Assembly: GCA_024398815.1 (NCBI GenBank)
Contig: JAKSIL010000001.1
Coordinates: 105,052 to 169,051 of the forward strand
DNA: 64,000 nt
Source: Fibrobacter sp.
GTDB taxonomy: Bacteria; Fibrobacterota; Fibrobacteria; Fibrobacterales; Fibrobacteraceae
Direction of reading: 5' to 3'
Part shown: positions 34,409 to 42,842 of the stretch, piece by piece
Position numbering within the stretch: the stretch's first letter is position 1
Layout: every line of letters starts with the position of its first letter
The notes under the pieces: model-generated
Seen by the model: only the letters and a program-made list of their open reading frames with translations
Told to the model about the DNA's origin: nothing
Database searches by the model: none
Position numbers and translations under genes: made by a program

Positions 34409-35281
34409 ATGGAAAATAGAGCAATCGTCAATTACGACGAGAAAAATGAAATCATCGTGTATCAGCCGGAGGGCGGTGAATTCCACATTGAAGTTCGCCT
34501 GGAGAATGAAACCGTGTGGCTTACGCAGGCTCAAATGGCAGAACTGTTTGGAAAAAGTGTTTCTGTTATTTCTAGGCATATCACCAATGTGTTTGAGGAA
34601 CACGAACTTGATGAAAAAGGCAATTTGCATTTTTTGCAAATTGCAAATTCTGACAAGCCGGTCAAATTATTTAGCCTTGACGTCATCATTTCCGTTGGCT
34701 ATCGGGTAAAATCTTTCCAAGGAACTCAATTCCGTCGTTGGGCGAACCAAGTCCTCAAGGAACATTTGCTTAAAGGTTGCTCCGTAAACCAGCGATTGAT
34801 TTCTCATGAGAACAAACTTGAAAATCTTGACTCGCGTATGGTCACTCTTGAAAAACAGGTGGACTTTTTCGTGAAGGCGAATCTTCCACCGAGCGAGGGC
34901 TTGTTGAATGCGAAATCCTGGTGGAGCGGATATGAATTCGCAGCGCAGCTGGTGCGTTCCGCAAAAGAGGAAATTGTCATCATCGACCCGTATGCCGATG
35001 ACATTGCGCTCGCGCTTATCGCAAAACATTCACCGAACGTCAAAGGCATCATCTATTCCGCGCATGTAACAAGCCGCTTGAAAGAGGAAGCAGCAAGGCT
35101 CAATCGTGAGTTTCCGATGGTCGAACTCAAAAGTATGCAGAATGTCCACGACCGCTTCATCATCGTTGACGAGACTGTTTACCATATCGGCTCCTCGCTC
35201 AACGAACTCGGCAAAAAACTGACCGCATTCTCCGTACTGAATTTCGTGACAAAGCCGCAGTTGCTGGAAATGGTGAAATGA
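34409..35281 (+). CDS. RhuM-family protein with C-terminal PLD-like domain
   Basis: A 290-residue cytoplasmic protein. The N-terminal half is the RhuM/DNA-binding domain (VRLENETVWLTQAQMAELFG, FSLDVIISVGYRVKS, GTQFRRWANQVLKEHLLKG). The C-terminal part (about 175-290) resembles a phospholipase D-like nuclease half-site: IVIIDPYADD, then HDRFIIVD followed by YHIGSS. AAAGGAG precedes the ATG. RhuM genes are common in genomic islands and near restriction systems. The function is unknown; DNA binding plus nuclease activity is an inference. Confidence 0.85.
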   Translation: MENRAIVNYDEKNEIIVYQPEGGEFHIEVRLENETVWLTQAQMAELFGKSVSVISRHITNVFEEHELDEKGNLHFLQIANSDKPVKLFSLDVIISVGYRVKSFQGTQFRRWANQVLKEHLLKGCSVNQRLISHENKLENLDSRMVTLEKQVDFFVKANLPPSEGLLNAKSWWSGYEFAAQLVRSAKEEIVIIDPYADDIALALIAKHSPNVKGIIYSAHVTSRLKEEAARLNREFPMVELKSMQNVHDRFIIVDETVYHIGSSLNELGKKLTAFSVLNFVTKPQLLEMVK

Positions 35282-35354
35282 ACCCCTTGTTGTTGATGCG
35301 TGCCTGTGGGGTTGGGGCTTGTGTTGCTGAATGTGCTTTTCTATCTTTCCTCCT

Positions 35355-36635
35355 ATGAAGTGTTTGAGTTTTTGTGCGGCCGTGCTTGCCGCTAGTCTCT
35401 TCTTTATTTCGTGCGATGATTCCACCAGTGCGGATGAATCGTCGGAGCGTAGTGAATCTTCCAAGGTGGATACGGTGTACGTTCGCGACACGGTCCGGAT
35501 TGGAGATTCCCTGAATGTACGCGACTCCGTGAGGATAAAGGATTCGCTCGATGTTCGCGATTCCGTCAATGTCCGTGATTCCGTGGTCGTTCGCGACTCG
35601 TTGAATGTTCGCGATTCCCTGAACGTCAAGGATTCCGTCAATGTGCGCGACTCCATCAACATTCGCGATTCCATAAGCATTAAGGACTCTGTTCGTATCA
35701 AGGATTCCATCAATGTCTTGGATACCATTATCCACGATACTATTCCCAACTGCACGACAGTAAATAATGACGACGGTTCTATCACGCTCACATGCGGTGA
35801 CGATACTCAGGTCCTTTACGAGGCTCTTTGTGGTGGGCGTTCCTATGACGCCAAAACGCAGGTCTGCGAGGGCGGCGAGATTAAGGATCTTTGCGGGGGC
35901 GTTGTTTACGACAAGGAATCCCTTCTTTGCGAAAACGGAACACTCTATACTTATTTCGAGGATTCCCGCGACAGGCAAATTTACAAGACAATCACTTTGG
36001 GCGAACAGACCTGGATGGCCCAGAATCTGAACTTTCGAGTGCAGAACAGTTGGTGCGGCGGTGGCGTTCATGGTACAAGCACTGAAGGCGACTGCAATGT
36101 TTATGGCAGGCTCTACAGTTGGGCGACTGCGATGAATATCGATGCCAAGTTCGATACGACAAAAGTTGAAGGGCAGAATGTCGTCCAGAAACCTCACCGC
36201 GGCGTATGCCCCAACGGCTGGCATATTCCGAGTATCGAAGAATGGAATTCTCTTTATGATTATGTCATGGCACTGAATCCGGACGTGCCTTACGATGTGC
36301 AGATGAAGGCCGACAGCCTTTGGATTAACCATGGCAAAATTGATGGCAGAAAAATTGAAGCTCAGCCGGGGATGAATCTCACGGGATTTAACGCACTCCC
36401 TGCTGGTTACCGTAGCAGATCGTTCTCAACAGTGACATCCTCCATAGAGAACGGCAACTTCATGAACGAATTTAATTTGACTTACTTTATTTGTTCTGAC
36501 GAATTCAGTGCCGGAAGTTTCAGTCAGCAGGCTTTCTACGGCTATCCCTTGAATGGCCATGCCTATATCGTAGCAAACAAGAGCGATGGATTCATGAAGA
36601 TGATGGCATCTTCCGTCCGTTGCATCAAGGATTAA
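35355..36635 (+). CDS. FISUMP lipoprotein with hexapeptide RDS repeats
   Basis: A 426-residue lipoprotein with lipobox FFISC (Cys20). Residues about 43-124 are fourteen near-perfect six-residue repeats with consensus V/I-R/K-D-S-V/L/I-N/R. After a short Cys-containing segment (CGGRSYDAKTQVCEGG), the FISUMP domain follows (GEQTWMAQNLNF, GVCPNGWHIPSIEEW, final VRCIKD). The start at 35355 puts the signal peptide at the N-terminus; an in-frame ATG at 35331 is possible. Neither start has a clear ribosome-binding site. Probably a surface protein with a rigid stalk. Confidence 0.82.
   Translation: MKCLSFCAAVLAASLFFISCDDSTSADESSERSESSKVDTVYVRDTVRIGDSLNVRDSVRIKDSLDVRDSVNVRDSVVVRDSLNVRDSLNVKDSVNVRDSINIRDSISIKDSVRIKDSINVLDTIIHDTIPNCTTVNNDDGSITLTCGDDTQVLYEALCGGRSYDAKTQVCEGGEIKDLCGGVVYDKESLLCENGTLYTYFEDSRDRQIYKTITLGEQTWMAQNLNFRVQNSWCGGGVHGTSTEGDCNVYGRLYSWATAMNIDAKFDTTKVEGQNVVQKPHRGVCPNGWHIPSIEEWNSLYDYVMALNPDVPYDVQMKADSLWINHGKIDGRKIEAQPGMNLTGFNALPAGYRSRSFSTVTSSIENGNFMNEFNLTYFICSDEFSAGSFSQQAFYGYPLNGHAYIVANKSDGFMKMMASSVRCIKD
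35481..35726 (+). repeat. Fourteen 18-nt tandem repeats inside the FISUMP gene
   Basis: Units read VRDSVN, VRDSLN, IKDSVR and variants. Codon choice differs between units (GTTCGCGATTCC, GTCCGTGATTCC), so protein sequence rather than DNA seems to be conserved. Confidence 0.85.
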
Positions 36636-36666
36636 ATTTTTAGCGAACCGTTTTTAAGGAACGTTT

Positions 36667-37893
36667 TTAGGCGAAAAGTCTGACGACGCGCTTGAGGCCC
36701 GCTACGAGGCGGTCAATGTCCTGTTCAATCGTGTAGGCGCCGAAAGAGAGGCGGAGCGTTGCGTCGACGCCGAACCTGTCCATGACAGGTTGTGCGCAGT
36801 GGTGTCCGCTGCGCACGGCGATGTTCTCTTCGTCGAGAATCATCGCGGCGTCGCTCACTGCGATTCCATCGAGCGTAATGCTTAAAAGCGCTCCGCGTTC
36901 CTTCGGGTTCCCGAGGACTTTCACCTGCGGGATTTCTGCGAGTTGCTTCAGGGCGTAGGCGGTAATCTTTTCTTCGTGGGCGCGGATGTTCTCGAGGCCC
37001 TTCTCGTTCAGCCATTCGATGGCCTTGCCGAGGCCGATGACTTCGGCGATAGCGGGCGTGCCTGCTTCAAAGCGTGCGGGAACGTCGGCGTAGGTCGTCT
37101 TTTCGAACGTGACGTTCTTTATCATTTCGCCGCCGCCGTGCCAAGGGGGCATGCTGTCGAGTACGTCGTACTTTCCGTACAGAACGCCGATTCCCGTGGG
37201 GCCGTAAATCTTGTGTCCGCTGAAGACGAAAAAGTCGCAGTCGAGTTTCTGCACGTCCACCTTGATGTGGCTTGCACTCTGTGCGCCGTCAATCAGGATT
37301 TTTGCTTGCGGGGCGAGTTTGCGTACTGTTGCTACGATTTCTGCAATCGGGTTCACGGTGCCGACGGCGTTGCTCACGTGCGTCACGGCGACCATTTTTA
37401 CTTTATCTGTGAGAAGTGCGGGCAATTTTTCCAGGTCGAGGTCGCCATCGTCCTTGACGGGAATGACCTTAATCTTTGCACCTTTCATTTCGGCGACAAT
37501 CTGCCACGAGACAATGTTCGCGTGGTGTTCGAGTCCGCTGATTAAAATTTCGTCGCCTTCGTTGAAGAACTTGCGCCCATAACTCCAGGCCACGAGATTG
37601 ATGCTTTCTGTGGTGCCGCGGGTGAATACGATTTCGTCTTCGCTTTTCGCGTTCAGGAATTTCGCGATGTTCTTGCGGGTCGCTTCGAACGCCTCGGTAG
37701 TGCGTGCGCTCAGGCGGTACACGCCGCGCTTGACTGAACTGTAGTGTTCCCTATAGAAATCGTCCATCGCGTCGATGACGCTTGCTGGCTTTTGCGTGGT
37801 GGCTGTGCTGTCCAAGAAGGCGAGGGGTTTTTGTTCCTTGTCGCCTGCGACGAGCATGGGGAATTCGCTGCGGATTTTTAGAGCATCAAACAT
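36667..37893 (-). CDS. sufS: Cysteine desulfurase, SufS type
   Basis: A 408-residue PLP enzyme that releases sulfur from cysteine for Fe-S cluster assembly. The N-terminal FLDSTATTQKPASVIDAM, the PLP lysine in FSGHKIYGPTG, and the active-site cysteine in RSGHHCAQPVM (about residue 367) mark the group II SufS/CsdA type. No sufU, sufE or sufBCD gene is adjacent. It is divergent from epmA across a 180-nt promoter region. Confidence 0.93.
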   Translation of the reverse strand: MFDALKIRSEFPMLVAGDKEQKPLAFLDSTATTQKPASVIDAMDDFYREHYSSVKRGVYRLSARTTEAFEATRKNIAKFLNAKSEDEIVFTRGTTESINLVAWSYGRKFFNEGDEILISGLEHHANIVSWQIVAEMKGAKIKVIPVKDDGDLDLEKLPALLTDKVKMVAVTHVSNAVGTVNPIAEIVATVRKLAPQAKILIDGAQSASHIKVDVQKLDCDFFVFSGHKIYGPTGIGVLYGKYDVLDSMPPWHGGGEMIKNVTFEKTTYADVPARFEAGTPAIAEVIGLGKAIEWLNEKGLENIRAHEEKITAYALKQLAEIPQVKVLGNPKERGALLSITLDGIAVSDAAMILDEENIAVRSGHHCAQPVMDRFGVDATLRLSFGAYTIEQDIDRLVAGLKRVVRLFA

Positions 37894-38073
37894 GTATCAA
37901 ATTTAACAATTTTCAATCGCGGGGCTTGTAAACCAATATTTACCGAGAATCTGTTTTTTATATGTTTTTTTGGCGTAAATCCTCAAAATGGCCCCTTCTG
38001 TAAAATATTGTTTTTAAGGAAAAAAAGCTGTTTTTGATTTCTATATTACGGCTGTTGTGGGAAAGGAGTCGTA

Positions 38074-39045
38074 ATGAATGTTTTGAAAAGTAGGTATGCG
38101 CCGACATGCTCAAGGGATACGTGGATAGAGCGTCAGGCGTTGCTTACAAAAGTTCGTCAGTTTTTTTTGAATAGGGCTGTTCTCGAGGTTGAGTCTCCGA
38201 CGTTGTCGAGGGCTGGCGGGACCGATCCACAGCTTGATTATTTTGAAGTTGTTTCTACTCCTTCGCAATACATGATGACGAGTCCGGAGTTCCACATGAA
38301 GCGTTTGCTTGCTGCGGGATTCGGTGATATTTTCCAGATAACGAAGTCTTTCAGGCGTGATGAATACGGCAGTCACCATAATATGGAATTTTCCATGGTG
38401 GAATGGTACCGCGTTGGCATGTCCCAGGAAAAATTGATGGACGAGGTCGAAGCCTTGGTCAGTGAAATTGTTGGGTATCCCATCAAGGCTCGCCGCACTC
38501 GCTGGATTGACGCTTTCAAGAATTATGCCGGTGTCGACCCGTTTTGCAGGGACTTGTCCAATTTTGCCCAGACCTGCGAATTTCACGATGTGCCTGTTCC
38601 CGAAAGTTATTGCATGATGAGCCGCGAAGACTGGTGGGACTACCTGATGGTGTTCGTGATTGAACCGGCGCTTGCGTCGAACGGTCCTGAATTCATTTTG
38701 GACTATCCTCCTTCGCAGGCGGCTCTTGCCCAAACTTATGTGGACAAGGACGGCCTTACCTGGGCCAAGCGTTTTGAACTCTTTGTGGGCAAAGTAGAAC
38801 TTTGCAATGGCTATACCGAATTGACGGATGCCGCAGAACAGCGTCGTCGCTTTAATGCGGATCTTGAAATTCGTAAAAAGATGAACAAACCGTTGCCGCC
38901 CATTGACGAACGTTTCCTGGCGGCTTTGGATGCTGGCATGCCGGCGTGCTCCGGAGTGGCTCTTGGCCTGGACCGCTTGTTCATGCTGGCCCTTGGGAAA
39001 AAGGAAATATCCGACGTGATTCTTTTCCCGAATCCCATCGCTTAG
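38074..39045 (+). CDS. epmA: Elongation factor P--(R)-beta-lysine ligase
   Basis: A 323-residue paralogue of class II lysyl-tRNA synthetase without the anticodon-binding domain. Motif 2 is FRRDEYGSHHNMEFSMVEWY and motif 3 is GVALGLDRLFML. EpmA attaches beta-lysine to EF-P so that it can relieve stalling at polyproline. The length matches E. coli EpmA (325). AAAGGAG precedes the ATG. epmB and efp are not in the window. Confidence 0.92.
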   Translation: MNVLKSRYAPTCSRDTWIERQALLTKVRQFFLNRAVLEVESPTLSRAGGTDPQLDYFEVVSTPSQYMMTSPEFHMKRLLAAGFGDIFQITKSFRRDEYGSHHNMEFSMVEWYRVGMSQEKLMDEVEALVSEIVGYPIKARRTRWIDAFKNYAGVDPFCRDLSNFAQTCEFHDVPVPESYCMMSREDWWDYLMVFVIEPALASNGPEFILDYPPSQAALAQTYVDKDGLTWAKRFELFVGKVELCNGYTELTDAAEQRRRFNADLEIRKKMNKPLPPIDERFLAALDAGMPACSGVALGLDRLFMLALGKKEISDVILFPNPIA

Positions 39046-39071
39046 TTGTTCGCAATCGCTTTGGAACTTTT

Positions 39072-39587
39072 TTATCGCAAAATGCTTTCGATGGCGTGGC
39101 GCATCTTTTTTTCGTTCATGATGCCCGCTTCGATGTATTCAAAATGGTCTTCTGAATCGACAAGGTAGTTGATGGGAATCGCCTGCGGATTTCCGAGGGC
39201 GTTCATGAGGTCGTAATTCCAGTGGACCATGGTCCATTTGATTTTTTGTTCCTTCTTGAACTTGGCTGCGATTCTCAAGTTGTCGTCTTCGCTTACGGTG
39301 ATGATTTTCAAACCCCTGTCGGCGTAGTCATGGTGCAATTTTTTCAACGTCGGGATTTCTGCCAGGCACGCGGGGCACCAGCTGGCGCTCAATACGATTA
39401 GCGTCGCCGTTCCCTTTTCTTCGTTGAAGGTCGTTTTCTTGCCGTCGGTCTTTAGCGCTGCGAAATTTGCCACCGTTTTAGGGATTTCCTGGAACGGCCT
39501 TGTACGTTCTGTGTACAGATGGTACGCAAAACACAAAAAAAGGGCCAAACCAACTATGGCGACAATTTTGTAGCTCTTTGACTGCAT
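39072..39587 (-). CDS. Membrane-anchored TlpA-like thioredoxin
   Basis: A 171-residue protein with an N-terminal anchor (IVAIVGLALFLCFAYHLY) and a periplasmic thioredoxin fold. The redox motif is Cys71-Pro-Ala-Cys74 in SASWCPACLAEIPTL, and IPINYLVDSE holds the cis-proline region. TlpA/ResA proteins act in disulfide exchange, for example in cytochrome maturation. The partner is unknown. Its start is divergent from pilT, 53 nt away. Confidence 0.85.
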   Translation of the reverse strand: MQSKSYKIVAIVGLALFLCFAYHLYTERTRPFQEIPKTVANFAALKTDGKKTTFNEEKGTATLIVLSASWCPACLAEIPTLKKLHHDYADRGLKIITVSEDDNLRIAAKFKKEQKIKWTMVHWNYDLMNALGNPQAIPINYLVDSEDHFEYIEAGIMNEKKMRHAIESILR

Positions 39588-39640
39588 GTCTAGTAAGAAT
39601 TTATGTTTTTTTTTGGCTTGTTTTAATTATATTCTTGAAT

Positions 39641-40708
39641 ATGGCATACAATATTCAAGAACTTCTATCTGAAATGGTGAAAAAAGGTGCTTCCGACTTG
39701 CATATTACTGCAGGTGCACCTCCTTTGGTCCGCTTGTCTGGTAAGTTGACTCCGCTTGGGCAAGAAAAGCTCAAACCGGACGAAACCATGCGTATGACCT
39801 ACAGCTTGATGAACGAGCTGCAGAAAAAATCCTTTGAACAGCAGAAGGAATGCGACTTTTCGTTCGGTATCGCCAATTTGGCTCGTTTCCGTGCGAACGC
39901 CTACCTGCAACGTGGTTGCGTGGCTTTGGCCCTTCGTATCATTCCTCTTGATATCAAGACCTTCAAGGATCTTGGTCTTCCGAAAATTCTGGCAGATTTT
40001 ACGACCCGTCCGTCGGGCCTCGTCTTGGTGACGGGTGCTACCGGTTCCGGTAAGTCCACGACTCTTGCTGCCATGATCGACAAAATCAACAAGGAACGCC
40101 ACGACCATATCTTGACTGTGGAAGACCCGATTGAATTTTTGCACAAGCACCAGAACTGCATGATCAACCAGCGCGAAGTGGGTAGCGATACCAACAGCTT
40201 CTCCGCCGCACTGAAGATGGCTCTTCGTCAGGACCCCGACGTGGTGCTTATCGGCGAAATGCGTGACCTTGAAACCATTCGTGCAGCCCTTACCATTGCT
40301 GAAACGGGCCACTTGGCCTTTGCGACATTGCACACCAACTCGTGCGTGCAGACCATCAACCGTGTGGTGGACGCGTTCCCCAAGGGCGAACAGCAGACGG
40401 TGCGTACGCAGCTTTCGTTCGTGCTCCAGGGCGTTATATGCCAGACATTGGTGCCGCGCATTGGCGGTGGCCGCTGCATGGCCTACGAAATCATGAACGT
40501 GACGCCGGGTATTCGCGCCCTTATCCGCGACGACAAGGTGCACCAGATTGAATCCATGATTGAAATCGGCCAGAAGTTCGGCATGAACACCATGAACATG
40601 TGTCTTTGCGATCTCGTGAAGAACCGCAAGGTTGACCGTTTCGAGGCTTTGGCTCGTTCACCCAGTCCTGACCAGTTGGAACAGCTCTTCGTAAAGGAAG
40701 GAGTCTAG
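39641..40708 (+). CDS. pilT: Type IV pilus retraction ATPase PilT
   Basis: A 355-residue hexameric ATPase. MAYNIQELLSEMVKKGASDL followed by HITAGAPP is the typical PilT N-terminus. Walker A is GATGSGKST (about 132-140), the Asp box is VEDPIEF and Walker B is VVLIGEMRDLETI. It powers pilus retraction or, in a type II-like system, disassembly. The start at 39641 is chosen from the family N-terminus. It lies 3 nt before pilC, and no pilB is present in the window. Confidence 0.95.
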   Translation: MAYNIQELLSEMVKKGASDLHITAGAPPLVRLSGKLTPLGQEKLKPDETMRMTYSLMNELQKKSFEQQKECDFSFGIANLARFRANAYLQRGCVALALRIIPLDIKTFKDLGLPKILADFTTRPSGLVLVTGATGSGKSTTLAAMIDKINKERHDHILTVEDPIEFLHKHQNCMINQREVGSDTNSFSAALKMALRQDPDVVLIGEMRDLETIRAALTIAETGHLAFATLHTNSCVQTINRVVDAFPKGEQQTVRTQLSFVLQGVICQTLVPRIGGGRCMAYEIMNVTPGIRALIRDDKVHQIESMIEIGQKFGMNTMNMCLCDLVKNRKVDRFEALARSPSPDQLEQLFVKEGV

Positions 40709-40711
40709 TAG

Positions 40712-41914
40712 ATGGCTGAATTCTTGTACAAGGCCCAAAACGCCCAGGGCAACACCTTCGAAGGGACTCTCGAGGCAAACGACAAGGCAGAAGCCGAAGC
40801 TTTGCTTTTGCGCAGGCGCCTGGTTGTCGTCTCCCTCAAGAAGAAACCCAAGGAGCTCAAGCTTAAAATCGGTTCGGGAATCAAGCATGAAGACCTGACC
40901 CGTTTTACGCGTATGTTCTCGTCCATGTGCTCGGCAGGTCTTCCGATGCTGCAGTGCTTGAACATTCTTGAGGAACAGTGCGAAAACCCTGAACTCAGAA
41001 CTGTGATTCACAAGCTGACGCAGGCCATTAACGGTGGTTCTTCGCTGGCCGATGCCTTGGCGCAGCACCCGAAGGTGTTCGATTCCTTGTATTGCAACAT
41101 GGTGGCTGCCGGTGAAGCGGGCGGTATTCTTGAAGGCATTCTTGGACGTTTGGCTGAAACCATGGAAAACAGTACACGCCTAAAGCGTAAAGTGAAAAAG
41201 GCGTTGACGTACCCGGTGATGGTTATCATCGTGGGTATTTTCGTGGTGATTGCCCTTATGACGTTCGTGGTGCCTACGTTCGCCGAACAGTTCGAGGCCC
41301 TTGATGCCGAACTCCCTGCCATTACCCAGTTGGTGGTGGATGGATCCGACCTCTTGCGCGACAATGCCGCTTTCCTGGTATTTGGTGTGATTGCTCTTAT
41401 CATTGCTTTCAAGACGGCCATGAAGGTTCCCAAGATAAAATTTGCATGGGACGGTTTCTTGCTGAAGGTTCCTAAGTTGGGAGACCTTCAGATTAAGTCG
41501 GCTACAGCAAGTTTTGCTCGTACCTTGGGAACTCTTTTGAACGCCGGTGTGTCCATCATGGACTCCTTGAACGTCGTTGCGAAAACCGCCGGTAATAAAG
41601 TTGTTGAAAAGGCGATTGGAAAGATTGCTATCGGCATTGCCGGTGGTAAGTCCATCGCTGAACCTATGGCCGATGTCGGAATCTTCCCTCCCATGGTTAT
41701 CCAGATGACTGGCGTGGGTGAAAAGACCGGTAACCTTGGTGGCATGCTTTTGAAGCTCGCGGATTTCTACGATGAAGAAGTGGATGCCGCCGTGGATGCC
41801 GTGACTTCCATGATTGAACCTTTGATCATCGTGTTCTTGGGTGGCGCTGTTGGCGGCCTCCTGATTGCAATGTATATGCCTATGTTCTCCATGGGCGACG
41901 CCGTTAAAGGCTAG
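40712..41914 (+). CDS. pilC: Type IV pilus inner-membrane platform protein PilC
   Basis: A 400-residue T2SSF-family protein. It starts MAEFLYKAQNAQGNTFEGTL and has two T2SF repeats (FTRMFSSMCSAGLPMLQCLN near 65-85, and FARTLGTLLNAGVSIMDSLN near 265-285), each followed by hydrophobic helices. It anchors the pilus motor in the inner membrane. GGAAGGAG precedes the ATG. It forms an operon with pilT. Confidence 0.94.
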   Translation: MAEFLYKAQNAQGNTFEGTLEANDKAEAEALLLRRRLVVVSLKKKPKELKLKIGSGIKHEDLTRFTRMFSSMCSAGLPMLQCLNILEEQCENPELRTVIHKLTQAINGGSSLADALAQHPKVFDSLYCNMVAAGEAGGILEGILGRLAETMENSTRLKRKVKKALTYPVMVIIVGIFVVIALMTFVVPTFAEQFEALDAELPAITQLVVDGSDLLRDNAAFLVFGVIALIIAFKTAMKVPKIKFAWDGFLLKVPKLGDLQIKSATASFARTLGTLLNAGVSIMDSLNVVAKTAGNKVVEKAIGKIAIGIAGGKSIAEPMADVGIFPPMVIQMTGVGEKTGNLGGMLLKLADFYDEEVDAAVDAVTSMIEPLIIVFLGGAVGGLLIAMYMPMFSMGDAVKG

Positions 41915-41927
41915 GAAACCGTCGCGA

Positions 41928-41990
41928 TAGGTCGTTGCAGGGCTCCTCACGTACAATTTAGTACGCTACGTTGCCCTGCGCCTACTCTCG
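41928..41990. repeat. Single copy of a dispersed palindromic repeat
   Basis: GCAGGGC and GCCCTGC enclose an inner GTAC-AATTTA-GTAC, forming a long imperfect hairpin just after the pilC stop. The layout (TCGTNGCAGNGCTCCTC ... GTACG) matches the 113-bp units at 50998-51238. Both lie directly behind the stop codon of a plus-strand gene. Confidence 0.7.
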
Positions 41991-42035
41991 CTCGGTTCCC
42001 GCTTTTAATCGTTTGAAATGAATGCTCCCGCTGAA

Positions 42036-42055
42036 CCTCTCGGCGAGGGCTTTTT
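42036..42055 (+). terminator. Weak terminator between pilC and pflA
   Basis: CCTC-TCGGC-GAGG followed by GCTTTTTATTT. It is a short stem with a T-run between two convergent genes. Confidence 0.45.
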
Positions 42056-42827
42056 ATTTGTTTCGCCAGCGGGTGTAGCTTGCAGTTTCCAAGATGCGGT
42101 TGGCGTTTTCCACTCGCTCTGCGGTGGGGGATTGCGTATCCTTGAGCACGTAGTCGATTCCGAGTTCGTCGTACTTGCCGAGTGCGAATGCGTGGTAGGG
42201 CAGCACTTCGACGCGTTCCACGTTGCCTAGAGTCCGGATAAAGTCGCGGGTCCGTGCGAGGGCTTCGTCGTTGTCGCTGATGCCTGGCACCAGCACATGC
42301 CGAATCCAGATGGGCTTTTTAATTTCGTCCAGGTAGCGGAAAAAGTCCAGGATGTTTTCGTTGCCGTGACCGGTCAGTTCCTTGTGCGCGGATTCGTCGA
42401 TGTGCTTGATATCTACGAGCAGCAAGTCTGTGACGCACATGAGTCGCTCGAATTTTTCGAATGCCGCGTCGGCGTGCCGAAACGAGACTCCGCTCGTGTC
42501 GATGCAGGTGTGTACACCTGCATTCTTGGCGCACTCGAAGAATTCAATCATAAAGTCCAGTTGCGCCAAGGGCTCGCCGCCGCTCACGGTGATGCCTCCG
42601 TCCTTGCCCCAGTACGGTTTGTACCGCAGCGCCTTTTGCAAAAGATCTTCGGGAGAAATATCGAATGGCTCTACGCCGCCAATGTCTTTGCCCTTGAAAT
42701 CCCATGTTTCCGGGTTGTGGCAGAATTTGCAGCGCATGGGGCAACCCTGCGTGAAGACGACAAAACGAATCCCCGGCCCGTCTACCGAGCCGAAGGTTTC
42801 AATCTTGTTTATTCGTCCAAGGGTCAT
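42054..42827 (-). CDS. pflA: Pyruvate formate-lyase activating enzyme
   Basis: A 257-residue radical SAM enzyme that installs the glycyl radical on PflB. The cluster motif C-X3-C-X2-C lies in QGCPMRCKFCHNP (Cys29, 33, 36). SGGEPLAQ and VLVPGISDND are also typical. It directly follows pflB on the same strand with a 15-nt gap, so enzyme and activase are made together. Confidence 0.94.
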   Translation of the reverse strand: MTLGRINKIETFGSVDGPGIRFVVFTQGCPMRCKFCHNPETWDFKGKDIGGVEPFDISPEDLLQKALRYKPYWGKDGGITVSGGEPLAQLDFMIEFFECAKNAGVHTCIDTSGVSFRHADAAFEKFERLMCVTDLLLVDIKHIDESAHKELTGHGNENILDFFRYLDEIKKPIWIRHVLVPGISDNDEALARTRDFIRTLGNVERVEVLPYHAFALGKYDELGIDYVLKDTQSPTAERVENANRILETASYTRWRNK

Positions 42828-42842
42828 GTAAAGCGCTGAGGC

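Noticed and set aside
35481..35726. Short direct repeats as a CRISPR or minisatellite
   Set aside because: They are in frame inside a lipoprotein gene and vary at codon third positions.
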